A stretch of 64,000 nucleotides of DNA from CAMFLJ01 sp963702555 (GTDB lineage: Bacteria > Actinomycetota > Acidimicrobiia > Acidimicrobiales > Acidimicrobilacustridaceae): the NCBI GenBank assembly GCA_963702555.1, contig CAVPCW010000013.1, positions 410,267-474,266 on the forward strand, given 5' to 3'. Of the stretch, positions 1-9,127 are shown piece by piece. Position 1 is the stretch's first letter. Every line of letters begins with the position of its first letter. The notes beneath the pieces were generated by a model, which was not told the DNA's origin, made no database searches, and saw only the letters and a list, made by a program, of their open reading frames with translations. The translations under genes were made by a program, and so were the position numbers.

Positions 1-26
1 GGTCACCTGACCTCGGAAGGAACCTG

Positions 27-1115
27 ATGACCCAGACTCCGTACCGCGTCGTGCAGTGGGCCACCGGCTCGATCGGCCAGATCGCCATCCGCCACGCCGT
101 CGACAACCCCGTCTACGAGCTGGTCGGCGTCTACGTCACCAACCCCGAGAAGGTGGGCAGGGACGCCGGCGAGCTGGCCGGCATCGGCGCCACCGGGGTG
201 CTCGCCACCGACGACATCGACGCCATCGTCGCCCTCGGCGCCGACTGCGTGATGTACGCCCCGCTGCACGCCGACGTCGACGTCCTCTGCCGTCTGCTGG
301 CGGCGGGCACCAACGTCGTCACCCCGGTCGGGTTCGTCTACCCCACGCCCCGCTCGGCGGCCGACTTCGCCCGGCTCGAGGCGGCGTGCGCCGACGGCGG
401 CTCGAGCTTCCACGGCAGCGGCATCCACCCCGGGTTCTCGGGCGACCTGCTGCCCCTGGTCTTCGCCCGCCTCTTCACCCGCATCGACCAGGTGCAGGTG
501 CGCGAGGTCGCCGACTTCCGCCTCCACCCCTCCAAGGTCATGCAGGACGCACTCGGCTTCGGCCGCGATCCCATCGACGCCGTCGAGAACCCCTCGCCGC
601 TCGTCAACACCATGGAGGCCATCTTCGAGCAGTCGATGACGATGGTCGTCGAAGGCCTCGGCCGCACCGTCGACCGCTTCACGATGGACTTCGACGTGGC
701 CACGGCGAAGACCGATCTGCACGTGCGCTCGGGCACCATCCCCGCCGGCACCGTCGGCGGCATGCGCTTCGTGTGGACGGCATGGGTCGACGAGCAGCCG
801 CTCGTCGTGTTCCGCACGTTCTGGAAGATGGACGACGACCTCGACCCCGACTGGGGCTACGGCTCGATCAAGTACTCGCTCGTCGTCGACGGTGACCCGT
901 CGATCGAGATGAACTTCGAGTCGGTGCACAAGCACCCGGACGGCGACGAGGGCTACTGGGGCCGGGTCTGGACCGCCATGAACACCCTCAACACCATCCC
1001 CGACGTGTGCGATGCCGACCCCGGGGTGCTGACCCACCTCGACCTGCCGTTCGTGCGGCCCCGTGGCCTCGTGCGGCCGCGCTCCGCCGACTTCGGCGAG
1101 CCGCAGGGCATCTGA
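27..1115 (+). CDS. DapB-fold NAD(P)-dependent oxidoreductase (dihydrodipicolinate reductase-like)
   Basis: A 362-residue protein whose N-terminus (VVQWATGSIGQIAIRH, about residues 8-23) is a Rossmann nucleotide-binding turn of the dihydrodipicolinate reductase/2,4-diaminopentanoate dehydrogenase type. The C-terminal half is an alpha/beta catalytic domain. Actinobacteria carry many paralogues of this family beside lipid-catabolism genes; their substrates are mostly unknown and they are not the lysine-pathway DapB, which is shorter (about 250 residues). The ATG at 27 follows an AAGGA-type ribosome site. A convergent small gene ends 29 bases after it. The family call is firm; the substrate is not inferable. 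Confidence 0.85.
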   Translation: MTQTPYRVVQWATGSIGQIAIRHAVDNPVYELVGVYVTNPEKVGRDAGELAGIGATGVLATDDIDAIVALGADCVMYAPLHADVDVLCRLLAAGTNVVTPVGFVYPTPRSAADFARLEAACADGGSSFHGSGIHPGFSGDLLPLVFARLFTRIDQVQVREVADFRLHPSKVMQDALGFGRDPIDAVENPSPLVNTMEAIFEQSMTMVVEGLGRTVDRFTMDFDVATAKTDLHVRSGTIPAGTVGGMRFVWTAWVDEQPLVVFRTFWKMDDDLDPDWGYGSIKYSLVVDGDPSIEMNFESVHKHPDGDEGYWGRVWTAMNTLNTIPDVCDADPGVLTHLDLPFVRPRGLVRPRSADFGEPQGI

Positions 1116-1143
1116 GCCACTCCGGCGTCGACCCACCGACTGC

Positions 1144-1524
1144 TCAGCGGCTCGGGCGAACCGCCCCCATCGGCGGTGGGGTGCCGACGTGGGCGATGCC
1201 CGCCGGGAGGGTGCCACGCTGCTCGGCGGCCGAGTAGCTCGCCTCGTCGTCGTAGAAGAACCACACGCTGCCGTCGGACCACCGGACCCTCGTGGGGTTG
1301 TGGCCACGCTGCTCGACGGCGACCACCGCGCCGACCGAGGTCGCCTCCCGCACCGTCCGCTCGAGGTCTCGCTCGGGCCGGTGCCGGTCGCGTTCGGCCC
1401 GGCGCCGGTCCTGGGCCCGCTTCTCGTCGAGGCCCACCCGCCGCGAGCGCAGCCACACCCAGCCCGACAGCCCCACGAGCGCGGCGACCCAGACGACGGC
1501 GATCGCGGCGACTGCGGTGCTCAC
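1144..1524 (-). CDS. small membrane-anchored hypothetical protein
   Basis: A 126-residue protein starting at a GTG. Residues 1-24 form one hydrophobic helix (STAVAAIAVVWVAALVGLSG), followed by a strongly basic, arginine-rich stretch that should stay cytoplasmic. The C-terminal part contains VRWSDGSVWFFYDDEASYS, which looks like a small folded domain. I do not recognise the family. It lies 32 bases downstream of the MtfA-like peptidase on the same strand, so it may be its last operon member. Confidence 0.6.
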   Translation of the reverse strand: MSTAVAAIAVVWVAALVGLSGWVWLRSRRVGLDEKRAQDRRRAERDRHRPERDLERTVREATSVGAVVAVEQRGHNPTRVRWSDGSVWFFYDDEASYSAAEQRGTLPAGIAHVGTPPPMGAVRPSR

Positions 1525-1556
1525 GGCGCCGATCGTAGGGGGCGACCCACCCGGGC

Positions 1557-2312
1557 TCAGTCGGTCCGAACCGGGCGGCGGGACCGCTCGGCCGGGTCCT
1601 GCCCGTAGTAGCCGCGCAGGACCGCGTAGAGGTCGGGCTCGTGGTGCTCGAGCTCGGTCGGCGCGTCGAAGAAGGCCTCCGTCGCCACCGCGAAGAACTC
1701 GGCGGTGTTGGTGGCGCCGTAGGGACGCAGCGGCGCCCGCTCGGCGCCCTCGCGCAGGGCGTCGTAGGCCTCGGTGCAGACCGCGACCCAGCGCTCGACG
1801 TCCTCCCGGCTGTCGAGGCGGGGCGTGCCGTCGACGATGTCGCCTCGCATGTCGAGCTTGTGGGCGAACTCGTGGAACACCACGTTCTCGCCCCGTCCGG
1901 GGTGGCGGGCGGCGTCGGCGGCCTGGTCCCACGCCAGCAGCAGCGGGCCCCGGCGGTCGTGGGCCTCGCCCAGCACGGGCACCATGCCGTCGACGATCGT
2001 CCCCGAGGCCGGACCGGCGTGCGCACCCGTCGAGCGCATGGCGGTCGGGTAGACGATGACAGCGCCGACCTCGCGGTACTCGTCGACGCTCAGGCCGAGC
2101 ACGAGCAGGGCCGCCTGCACCGCGATCGTCACCGTGATCTCGTCGGTGAGGGCGAAGCCGTTGGCGGCCTCCCAGTGCTTGTGGCGCAGCAGCCAGTCGG
2201 CGATCTCACCGAGCAGGGCACGCTCGTCGTCGTCGAACCGTGCCCACAGCGCCATGTGCTCCCGGACGATCTCCTGCCACTCATCGGGCAGTCCCTTGCG
2301 TCGGTGCAGCAC
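1557..2312 (-). CDS. MtfA-like zinc peptidase (M90 family)
   Basis: The protein carries HEFAHKLD at about residues 147-154, the zincin HExxH motif in the form typical of MtfA (peptidase family M90; in E. coli it interacts with the Mlc repressor). The preceding EITVTIAVQAALLVLGL helix and the late NTAEFFAVATEAFF segment, which supplies a third ligand in the family, are also present. From the GTG at 2312 the length is 251 residues, normal for the family. No strong ribosome site supports this start and the frame stays open upstream to the end of the repressor gene, so the N-terminus is uncertain. Function in this organism is unknown. Confidence 0.8.
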   Translation of the reverse strand: MLHRRKGLPDEWQEIVREHMALWARFDDDERALLGEIADWLLRHKHWEAANGFALTDEITVTIAVQAALLVLGLSVDEYREVGAVIVYPTAMRSTGAHAGPASGTIVDGMVPVLGEAHDRRGPLLLAWDQAADAARHPGRGENVVFHEFAHKLDMRGDIVDGTPRLDSREDVERWVAVCTEAYDALREGAERAPLRPYGATNTAEFFAVATEAFFDAPTELEHHEPDLYAVLRGYYGQDPAERSRRPVRTD

Positions 2313-2377
2313 GTCACGCAGTCGAGCACGCTGCTGCGGGCCACGCCAGAGCGCCCCTCGATGACGGCAGCAGCCGA

Positions 2378-2647
2378 TCAGGCGAGCTTGCGGAACATCT
2401 TCTCGACCTCGTCGAGCGGGTACCCCTCGGCCTCGGCCTTCTCCGGGTTGGTGATGCAGTAGGTGAGGCCGGCACTGACGAGGCGGAAGCCGACCTGCTC
2501 GAGCGCCTTGTTGGCGGCGGAGAGCTGGGTGACGAGGTCGCGGCACTCACGGCCCTCGTCGAGCATCTTCTCGATCCCGCGGATCTGGCCCTCGACGCGG
2601 CGCAGCCGCTTCCTCAGGTCCTCGGTGACGGTGTCGGGCAGTTCCAC
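2378..2647 (-). CDS. CsoR/CstR-family (DUF156) repressor lacking the copper-ligand histidine
   Basis: An 89-residue all-helical protein with the family hallmarks RLRRVEGQIRGIEKML (residues 14-29). In copper-sensing CsoR the ligands are Cys-x25-His-x3-Cys. Here Cys35 and Cys64 keep the spacing but the histidine position (60) is Gly. This Cys-Cys pattern is that of CstR-like persulfide sensors rather than a Cu(I) sensor; that reading is inference. The GTG start follows an AGGAG ribosome site (GAGGAGCTCCC). It is divergent from an MMPL exporter and a DUF2892 protein, with several C4/G4 pseudo-palindromes between, so autoregulation plus control of the exporter is likely. Confidence 0.85.
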   Translation of the reverse strand: MELPDTVTEDLRKRLRRVEGQIRGIEKMLDEGRECRDLVTQLSAANKALEQVGFRLVSAGLTYCITNPEKAEAEGYPLDEVEKMFRKLA

Positions 2648-2672
2648 GGGAGCTCCTCGTCTGAGCGGTGTG

Positions 2673-2688
2673 GTACCCCAGGGGGTAT
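2673..2688. promoter_or_regulatory. putative CsoR/CstR-type operator 1
   Basis: GTACCCCAGGGGGTAT is an interrupted TACCCC/GGGGTA palindrome 26 bases upstream of the repressor start. It matches the C-rich/G-rich ATACCC-GGGTAT architecture known for DUF156-family operators. Confidence 0.6.
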
Positions 2689-2743
2689 TTGGAGCATACC
2701 CCTTCCGACGGCCCGTGCCCACCCCCCTCCTGGCGAGGGTCGC

Positions 2744-2757
2744 ATACCCCGGGGGGT
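2744..2757. promoter_or_regulatory. putative CsoR/CstR-type operator 2
   Basis: ATACCCCGGGGGGT is a second copy of the same motif in the middle of the divergent intergenic region. A lone half-site, GCATACCCC, also occurs at 2694-2702. Confidence 0.5.
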
Positions 2758-2766
2758 TGCATCTTG

Positions 2767-2782
2767 ATACCCCCCGGGGTAT
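2767..2782. promoter_or_regulatory. putative CsoR/CstR-type operator 3 (best copy)
   Basis: ATACCCC-CC-GGGGTAT is a perfect 7-bp inverted repeat around a 2-bp centre, 36 bases before the GTG of the MMPL gene. It is the strongest match to DUF156-family operators in the region and is placed to repress the exporter. Confidence 0.65.
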
Positions 2783-2817
2783 GTTGCCCCGACCAAGGAT
2801 CCGACCCAGGAGCACCA

Positions 2818-4993
2818 GTGGCCAAGTCAGTGACCGAAACCGTCTTCGCCGGACACGAGCCGTCGCACGACCCCGACGAGCGGGCGCTCTTCTCCCGCCT
2901 CGCCGCGTCGATGGCCCGCCATCGCAAGGCGGTGATCCTCGTGTGGCTCGCCGTCGCCATCGCGGCGGCCCCGCTCGCCCTCTCCCTCACCGGCGCGCTG
3001 TCCGGTGCGGGCTGGGACGCCAACGGCTCCACCGCCGAGAAGGTGCGGGCCGAGCTGCGCTCCGAGTTCCCGGCGCTCGGGGCGGAGAACCCGATCGTCG
3101 TCTACCACCAGGACACGCCGATCGCTCAGGACCCGAGCGGCCTCACCGCCGTGGTGGCCCAGCTCCAGGACGGACCGAAGGTGGTGTCGGTCGTCGACCC
3201 CACCGCCATGCCGCCCGAAGCGGGGATGATCTCCCAGGACGGCACCACGGCCCTCATCCCGGTCGAGCAGCAGATCGGCGAGGACGCGGATCGCCCCGTG
3301 GCGGCCGGTGAGCTCGGCACCTTCGTCGGCACCCTCGAGGTCCCAGAGGGCGCCCAGGTGGAGGTCACCGGTGAGTGGCCGATGTGGAGCGACTTCAACC
3401 AGATGAACGAGGAGGCCCTCCACAAGGCTGAGCTCCTCAGCGGCATCCCGACCGTCATCATGCTGGTCATCGCCTTCGGCGCCCTGCTCGCCGCCGGCAT
3501 CCCCCTGCTGCTGGCGCTCGCCGGCATCGCCGTCGGCTTCGCCCTGCTCCACATGCTCTCGTGGGTCACGCCGATGTCGGTGTGGTCGATGAACTTCTCG
3601 ATGATGATCGGCCTCGCCGTCGGCATCGACTACAGCCTCTTCATCGTCAGCCGCTACCGCGAGGAGCGGGCCGAGGGCAAGGACGCCATCAAGGCCATCG
3701 AGAACGCCATGTCCACCTCGGGCAAGGCCGTCTTCCTGTCGGCGCTCACCGTCGTGCTGTCGCTGTCCGCGGTGTTCCTCGTCCCCGTCATGGTCTTCCG
3801 CACCATGGCCCTCGGCATGATCCTCTCGGTCGTCGCCGTCGCCTTCGCCGCCCTCACCCTGCTCCCGGCCGTCCTCGTCGCCATGGGCGACAAGGTCCTG
3901 ATCGTCACGGGACAAGAAGGACCCGGACATCGTCGCCGAGGGCCGCTGGGCCAAGTGGACGGGCGTGGCCCTGAAGCGGCCCGGCACCGTCCTCACCATC
4001 GGGCTCGTCGTGCTCGGCGCCCTGATCGTGCCCGCCTTCGGCATGAAGCTGGGCATGCCCGGCGCCACCGTCGTCGACGAGGGCCACACCAGCCGTGACG
4101 GCTACGAACTGGTCGTCGCCGGATTCGGCCCCGGTGCCGCCGGCCCCGCCTACGTCACCGTCGACGCGGCCGACGCCGAGACCGTCGTCGCCGTCGCCAC
4201 CGCCACTCCGAACGTGGTCGACGCCCGGGTCGTCGCCGCCCCGGCCGACAACGGACGCGTCGTCGTCCGGGTGACCCCGGGCACCGCCATCGACGACTCG
4301 AAGACCCAGGACATGGTCGACGACCTGAGGGCCGGCCTCGACGAACAGGTCCCCAACGCCCTCGTCGGCGGGCCCGCCGCCCAGAACCGCGACCTCACCG
4401 GCGTGCTGGTCGCCAAGGCGCCCTACGCCATCGCCATCATCCTGGTCGTGGCCTTCCTGCTGCTGCTGATCGTCTTCCGCAGCCTGGTGATCGCCCTGTT
4501 CTCGGTGGTGATGAACCTCATCACCGTGGGCGCGGCGTTCGGCTTCGCCACGATCGTGTTCCAGAACGGCGTGGGCACCAGCCTCATCGGCATCGAGCAC
4601 CAGGGCTTCGTCGACGCCTGGGCACCGCTGTTCTTCTTCGCCCTGCTGTTCGGCCTGTCGATGGACTACCAGCTGTTCCTGCTGGCGGCGATCAAGGAGC
4701 GCTACCAGGCCACCGGCGACACCCGCCGGGCGATCGGTGAGGGCATCGCCCGCACCGGCCGGCCCATCACCAACGCCGCCATCATCATGATCATCGTCTT
4801 CATCGCCTTCGGTGTGACCGGGCCCATCCCGCCCACCGAGCTCGGCCTCACCCTGGCCATGGCGGTCCTGCTCGACGCCACGGTCGTCCGGGTGATGCTC
4901 GTGCCGGCGACGATGGCGCTGCTCGGCGAGAAGAACTGGTACGTGCCCAAGTGGATGGACAAGGTCCTCCCCCACGTGAACTTCAGCCACTGA
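2818..4993 (+). pseudogene. MMPL/RND-family membrane transporter, frameshifted
   Basis: An MMPL-type exporter of about 724 residues if one base is removed. The first part (from GTG 2818 with an AGGAG site) holds the first membrane helix, the periplasmic domain and helices with GLAVGIDYSLFIVSRYREER. The frame then breaks near 3904. The second part continues as SRDKKDPDIVAEGRWAKWT and carries the second repeat, including GLSMDYQLFLLAAIKERY and a C-terminal amphipathic tail. MMPL proteins export lipids or hydrophobic compounds by proton-motive force. Apart from the extra base the gene is complete, so a sequence error is as likely as real inactivation. Promoter-proximal operators tie it to the divergent repressor. 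Confidence 0.85.
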
Positions 4994-5030
4994 TGGCCCA
5001 CCAGTCCGCCCCCACCGAACCGAGGCACCC

Positions 5031-5282
5031 GTGAGCACCACCACCCCCCGACCGGTCCAGACCACCGGGCCCACCACGCACTGGCCCCTCGAGCGCATCC
5101 TGTTCGCCATGGCCGGCACGATGACCCTGGTGAGCGCACTGCTCGCCGCCCTGGTCAGCCCCTGGTTCCTGCTGCTCACGGCGTTCGTGGGCATCAACCA
5201 GTGGCTCTACGTCACCCTCCGCGGGTGCCCGGCATCGGTGGTGTTGCGCCGGTTCGGCGTCCAGCCCCAGTGCCGCTGGTGA
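5031..5282 (+). CDS. DUF2892 (YgaP-transmembrane-like) small membrane protein
   Basis: An 83-residue protein starting at GTG 5031, 37 bases after the transporter, so probably cotranscribed with it. It has two hydrophobic segments, ILFAMAGTMTLVSALLAALV and WFLLLTAFVGINQWLYVTL, around SPW, followed by RGCPASVVLRRFG; this is the DUF2892 pattern. In other bacteria this domain occurs fused to or beside rhodanese/sulfur-transfer proteins, which fits a persulfide-type reading of the upstream Cys-Cys repressor (inference). Confidence 0.8.
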   Translation: MSTTTPRPVQTTGPTTHWPLERILFAMAGTMTLVSALLAALVSPWFLLLTAFVGINQWLYVTLRGCPASVVLRRFGVQPQCRW

Positions 5283-5286
5283 GCGC

Positions 5287-5323
5287 GGGCCGGCGGAGGG
5301 ATCCTGGGTCCCTCCGCCGGCCC
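5287..5323 (+). terminator. strong hairpin terminator
   Basis: A perfect 15-bp stem (GGGCCGGCGGAGGGA and its complement) with a 7-base loop begins 5 bases after the DUF2892 stop. There is no T-tract, as is common for high-GC actinobacterial terminators. It probably ends the transporter operon. Confidence 0.75.
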
Positions 5324-5388
5324 GACCGCCACCGGCGCCGACGCCGACTGAGCGGGCGCCCTCTGGCGCCGGGAGCACGGCCGCTGCC

Positions 5389-6198
5389 ATGGTGGCGCCC
5401 GTGGAAGAGCCCTCCCTGTACATCCCCGACGGCGACGGCTTCGTCGGCACGCACCTGATCCAGGGCGGGTGGAACCCCGACGAGGCCAACGGGGCCATGG
5501 TCCTCGCGCTCCTCGGGCACTGCCTGGAGGACGTGCCCTCCCTGGTGCCGATGACCATCAGCCGGCTCACCGCCGACCTGATGCGGCCGGTCCCCCTCGG
5601 GAAGCGGCTGCAGGTCTCGTCGTCGATCGTGCGCGAGGGCAAGAAGATCCAGGTCGTCGAGATGCTCCTCACCGTCGACGACGTGGTGCACGTGCGGGCC
5701 TCGGTCCTGCGCCTCCGCGAGGCCGACCTCTCCGACGCCGACGTGCCGCCGAGCACCAGCGACGCCCGCCCCGCCGACGCCCTGACCCCGCTGGCCGAGT
5801 CCCGTCCGGTCGGCGAGGGCGTCCCGGTGCTCCCCGGCTTCATGCACGCCGTCGACATGCGCCGCCCGTGGATCATCGGCGGAACCGGCCAGGGCACCTG
5901 GCTGCGCCTGGTGGCCCCGGTGGTCGCCGGTGAGCCCATCCGGGCGACCAGCCGCCTCGTGGTGGGCTTCGACTTCGCCAACCTGATCGGTGTGGAGGGC
6001 CACCCGGGCGAGGTCACCATGATCAACCCCGACGTGACCGGCCACGTGCTGCGCCCACCGGTCGGCGAGTGGGTCGGCATCTCCGGCGAGACCCGCTTCA
6101 ACCCGGCGATGGGCCGCGGCCTCTCGTGGGCCAGCCTCAGCGATGACGACGGCGTGTTCGCCGTGGTGTCGATCTCCCAGCTGATCCAGACCCGCTGA
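5389..6198 (+). CDS. TesB-like acyl-CoA thioesterase (double hotdog)
   Basis: A 269-residue protein resembling the thioesterase-like superfamily (4HBT_3): an N-terminal hotdog half with NPDEANGAMVLALLGHCLE, where the long helix packs on the sheet, then a second half with ISGETRFNPAMGRGLSWASL. Such enzymes hydrolyse acyl-CoA to free acid and CoA. Alternative starts (GTG 5392 or 5401) are possible because no clear ribosome site precedes the ATG. A second, only distantly similar thioesterase lies at 27.7 kb. Confidence 0.75.
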   Translation: MVAPVEEPSLYIPDGDGFVGTHLIQGGWNPDEANGAMVLALLGHCLEDVPSLVPMTISRLTADLMRPVPLGKRLQVSSSIVREGKKIQVVEMLLTVDDVVHVRASVLRLREADLSDADVPPSTSDARPADALTPLAESRPVGEGVPVLPGFMHAVDMRRPWIIGGTGQGTWLRLVAPVVAGEPIRATSRLVVGFDFANLIGVEGHPGEVTMINPDVTGHVLRPPVGEWVGISGETRFNPAMGRGLSWASLSDDDGVFAVVSISQLIQTR

Positions 6199-6231
6199 AC
6201 CACCTGTCGAGAGCGTCGGCCACCACTTCCC

Positions 6232-6249
6232 GATTCTGACGTCGAGTTC
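6232..6249. promoter_or_regulatory. GACGTC-centred operator, copy a
   Basis: GATTCTGACGTCGAGTTC. It sits 24 bases before the ATG of the phosphotransferase gene, next to a TCTAAC -10-like box. It is a member of the recurrent 18-bp motif of this window but one of the weaker copies. Confidence 0.45.
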
Positions 6250-6272
6250 GGAAAGCCTCTAACGTGAGCGCC

Positions 6273-7337
6273 ATGTCGATTCCCGTCGAGGTCGAAGAGC
6301 TCACCGCTGACTGGTTCACCCAGATCGTGCAGTCCCGTGCCCCCGGTGCCGCGGTCGAGGCTGTCGAGGTGATCGACACCAGCTCGGGCACCACCGGCCG
6401 CGCCCGCGTCGGTCTCACCTCGACCGACGAGCGCATCCCCGCCACGGTCTTCGTGAAGCTCCCGCCGTTCACCCCCGACCGCCGGGCGATGGTGAACATG
6501 ACCGGCATGGGCGTGTCCGAGGCCCGCTTCTACGAGGACGTCGCCCCCTGGCTGCCCGTGCGCACACCGTCGTTGTGGCACGCCGCCCACGACCTCGAGG
6601 CCGACGGTTACATCATGGTGTTCGACGACCTCTCGGCGGTCGGGGCCACCCAACCCACCCAGGAGGAGGCCGACGCCCTCGACTTCGCCTCGCAGGTGAT
6701 GGAGGCCTTCGCCCGTTTCCACGCGGCGATGAACGGCAGCGACCGGGTCGGCCCGGGCGGCGACCTCCAGTGGATCGGCGAGCGCACCCACAACTACGGC
6801 TCCCCCGAGGGCGACGCCATCCTGCGCATGGGCATCCAGGCCTTCGGCGACGAGATGCCTCCCGTGTTCCACGAGATGGCCGACGCGTACTTCTCTCACG
6901 GGCTCGAGCTCAACGCGGTGCTCTTCGAGGGCACCCAGACGCTGATCCACGGCGACTGCCACATCGGCAACATGCTGCGCGACGCCGACGGGCCGATCCT
7001 GCTCGACTGGGCGATGGTCGGTGCGGGCCCCGGCCTGCGCGACGTCGCCTACTTCATCGGCAACTCGATCCCCCACGAGGTGCGCCAGCACCACGAGCAG
7101 GACCTGCTGCGCACCTACCTCGCCGCCCTCGCCGCCAACGGCGTCGAGATGGCATGGGACGAGGCGTGGGACACCTACCGCCTCCAGATCATCACCGGCT
7201 GGATCGCCGCCTCGATGACCGCTTCGATGGGCGACACCCTCCAGCCCCTCGAGATCGGAATGCGTGCCACCGAGCGCTCCAACCAGGCGCTCGAGGAGCT
7301 CGAGGTCCTGCCCCTGCTTCGCCAAAAGCTCGGCTGA
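6273..7337 (+). CDS. APH-like phosphotransferase-fold protein
   Basis: A kinase-like protein of about 354 residues with the aminoglycoside-phosphotransferase/ecdysteroid-kinase signatures: Brenner-type catalytic loop HGDCHIGNML (His-Gly-Asp and Asn) and Mg-binding LLDWAMVG. A lysine in VFVKLPPF can anchor ATP. In actinobacterial lipid-catabolism loci this family is common and presumably phosphorylates a hydroxylated small molecule; resistance is unlikely. ATG 6273 is chosen because a -10-like box almost abuts it; GTG 6264 is the alternative. It is a close paralogue of the gene at 14190-15269. Confidence 0.8.
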   Translation: MSIPVEVEELTADWFTQIVQSRAPGAAVEAVEVIDTSSGTTGRARVGLTSTDERIPATVFVKLPPFTPDRRAMVNMTGMGVSEARFYEDVAPWLPVRTPSLWHAAHDLEADGYIMVFDDLSAVGATQPTQEEADALDFASQVMEAFARFHAAMNGSDRVGPGGDLQWIGERTHNYGSPEGDAILRMGIQAFGDEMPPVFHEMADAYFSHGLELNAVLFEGTQTLIHGDCHIGNMLRDADGPILLDWAMVGAGPGLRDVAYFIGNSIPHEVRQHHEQDLLRTYLAALAANGVEMAWDEAWDTYRLQIITGWIAASMTASMGDTLQPLEIGMRATERSNQALEELEVLPLLRQKLG

Positions 7338-7373
7338 CATCCATGCCGACCCACGACACCACGGCCCCCGGGA

Positions 7374-9092
7374 GTGCACGGGCCGTGCCGATGGCCCCCA
7401 CGCGGCCGCGGGGCCACGCGCTCCTCGTGGCTCACGTCCACCGGTCCTGCGGCGGCCATCATGGCCGGACTCGCCGTTGCCCTCGTTTCGTGCTCGTCCG
7501 GTGGCGACGTGGCGCCGCCCGACACCACCTCATCGGCGTCGGCCGTGGCCTGGGCATCGTTCGGGTTCGACGTGGCCCAGAGCCGCTTCAACCCGGACGA
7601 GAACGAGATCACCGCAGCAACTGCGGGCTCGTTGGCTCCGGTCTGGTCGGCCGACGGCCTGGCGGGGATGAGCAGCACACCGTCGGTGGTCGACGGGGTC
7701 GTGTACGTCGGCGACTGGAGCGGCAGGGTGCTGGCCCTCGACGCCACCGACGGCCATCAGGTCTGGACCGCTGATCTCGGCCAGGCCATCACCAGCTCGG
7801 TGACGATCGACGGTGACGCCGTCTACGCGTCGTCGAACAGCACGCTGTCGCGCCTCGACCGTGCCACCGGGGCGTTGATGTGGGTCCAGAGCACCTCGGA
7901 CCATCCCGACGCGCAATCACCCGGGTCGCCGCTCGTCGTCGACGACATGGTCGTCCAGGGCGTGGCCAGCCTGGAGATCGCCAAGCCCACCACCGACTAC
8001 ACCTTCGTCGGCTCGATCGCGGCCTTCGACGCCGCGACCGGCACACCGCTGTGGCGCCTGGCCACCACCACCGGCGACGCGGCCGCCGGCAACGGCGTGG
8101 GCGTGTGGTCGACGCCCACCTACGACTCCGGGCGCGGCTTGATCTACGTCGGGACCGGCCAGACCTACGAGCCCCCCAACGCCCCGCTGTCGGACAGCCT
8201 GCTCGCCATCCGGGCCACGACTGGTGAGCTCGTCTGGTCACGACAGTTCACCGCTCCGGACGTCTACCCGAAGTCCGAGGGCGGGCTCGACGCCGATGTC
8301 GGGACCGGCCCGAACCAGTGGACCGCCAACGGGGTCGACCTCGTCGGCGCCGGCGACAAGGCCGGGAGCTACCACGCCCTCGACCGGGACACAGGGGAGG
8401 TCGTCTGGGAAACCAAGCTGACGCCCGGCTCGAACCTGGGCGGGGTGCAGGGAACAGCGGCCCTGGGCGAGGGCTCGATCTTCGTGGTCTCCAACATCGG
8501 GAACCCGGCCAACAACTCCCCGACCAACGCCTCCACCCTCTTCGCCCTGGACACCTCGACGGGCACACCTCGGTGGAAGGCCGACATCGACGCCGCCGTG
8601 TACGCGGCGGTGACAGCGGTGCCCGGTGTGGTCCTGGTCGGGACCACCGCGAACGAGCTGCTGGCCTTCTCCACCGACGACGGGTCCCCCATCTGGGAGA
8701 TGACGACGCCGGCAGCGGTCGGTGCCGGTGCCTCGGTCGTCGACGGCACCGTCTACTGGGGGTACGGCTTCGTGCTCATCGGGGCGCCGGGCAACGACGG
8801 CGGGGTGATCGCCCTCCGACCATCCGCCGCCGGTGCGACCACCACCACCGAGGCCGCCCAGCGCTCGACCGGGGCACAGATCTTCCGCACCAGCTGCGCC
8901 TCGTGCCACGGCATCGACGGACGGGGAGGGACCGGACCGAACCTCATCGGGATCGCAGACCGACTCACCGTCGAGGAGCACAGGGCCACCGTCGAAGCCG
9001 GCCGCAACCAGATGCCCGCGTTCGGGAACGCTCTCACGGACGCCGAGATCGACGCAGTGGTCGACTTCGAGCGCAACGGTCTCGACCAGTGA
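7374..9092 (+). CDS. PQQ-type beta-propeller lipoprotein with C-terminal cytochrome c domain
   Basis: A 572-residue exported redox protein. A hydrophobic segment ends in a lipobox (LVSC, about residues 37-40), suggesting a lipid-anchored extracellular protein. The centre is a PQQ-dehydrogenase-like eight-bladed propeller with repeated W-blade motifs such as VYVGDWSGRVLALDATDG and YHALDRDTGEVVW. The C-terminus is a class I cytochrome c with heme-binding CASCH at 508-512 and a late methionine (NQMPAFG) as axial ligand. It should oxidise an alcohol or polymer outside the membrane and pass electrons to its own heme. The exact start is uncertain. An SDR follows 35 bases later. Confidence 0.8.
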   Translation: MHGPCRWPPRGRGATRSSWLTSTGPAAAIMAGLAVALVSCSSGGDVAPPDTTSSASAVAWASFGFDVAQSRFNPDENEITAATAGSLAPVWSADGLAGMSSTPSVVDGVVYVGDWSGRVLALDATDGHQVWTADLGQAITSSVTIDGDAVYASSNSTLSRLDRATGALMWVQSTSDHPDAQSPGSPLVVDDMVVQGVASLEIAKPTTDYTFVGSIAAFDAATGTPLWRLATTTGDAAAGNGVGVWSTPTYDSGRGLIYVGTGQTYEPPNAPLSDSLLAIRATTGELVWSRQFTAPDVYPKSEGGLDADVGTGPNQWTANGVDLVGAGDKAGSYHALDRDTGEVVWETKLTPGSNLGGVQGTAALGEGSIFVVSNIGNPANNSPTNASTLFALDTSTGTPRWKADIDAAVYAAVTAVPGVVLVGTTANELLAFSTDDGSPIWEMTTPAAVGAGASVVDGTVYWGYGFVLIGAPGNDGGVIALRPSAAGATTTTEAAQRSTGAQIFRTSCASCHGIDGRGGTGPNLIGIADRLTVEEHRATVEAGRNQMPAFGNALTDAEIDAVVDFERNGLDQ

Positions 9093-9127
9093 CCGGCACA
9101 GATCCATCCGAATCGAAGGAGCAGACG

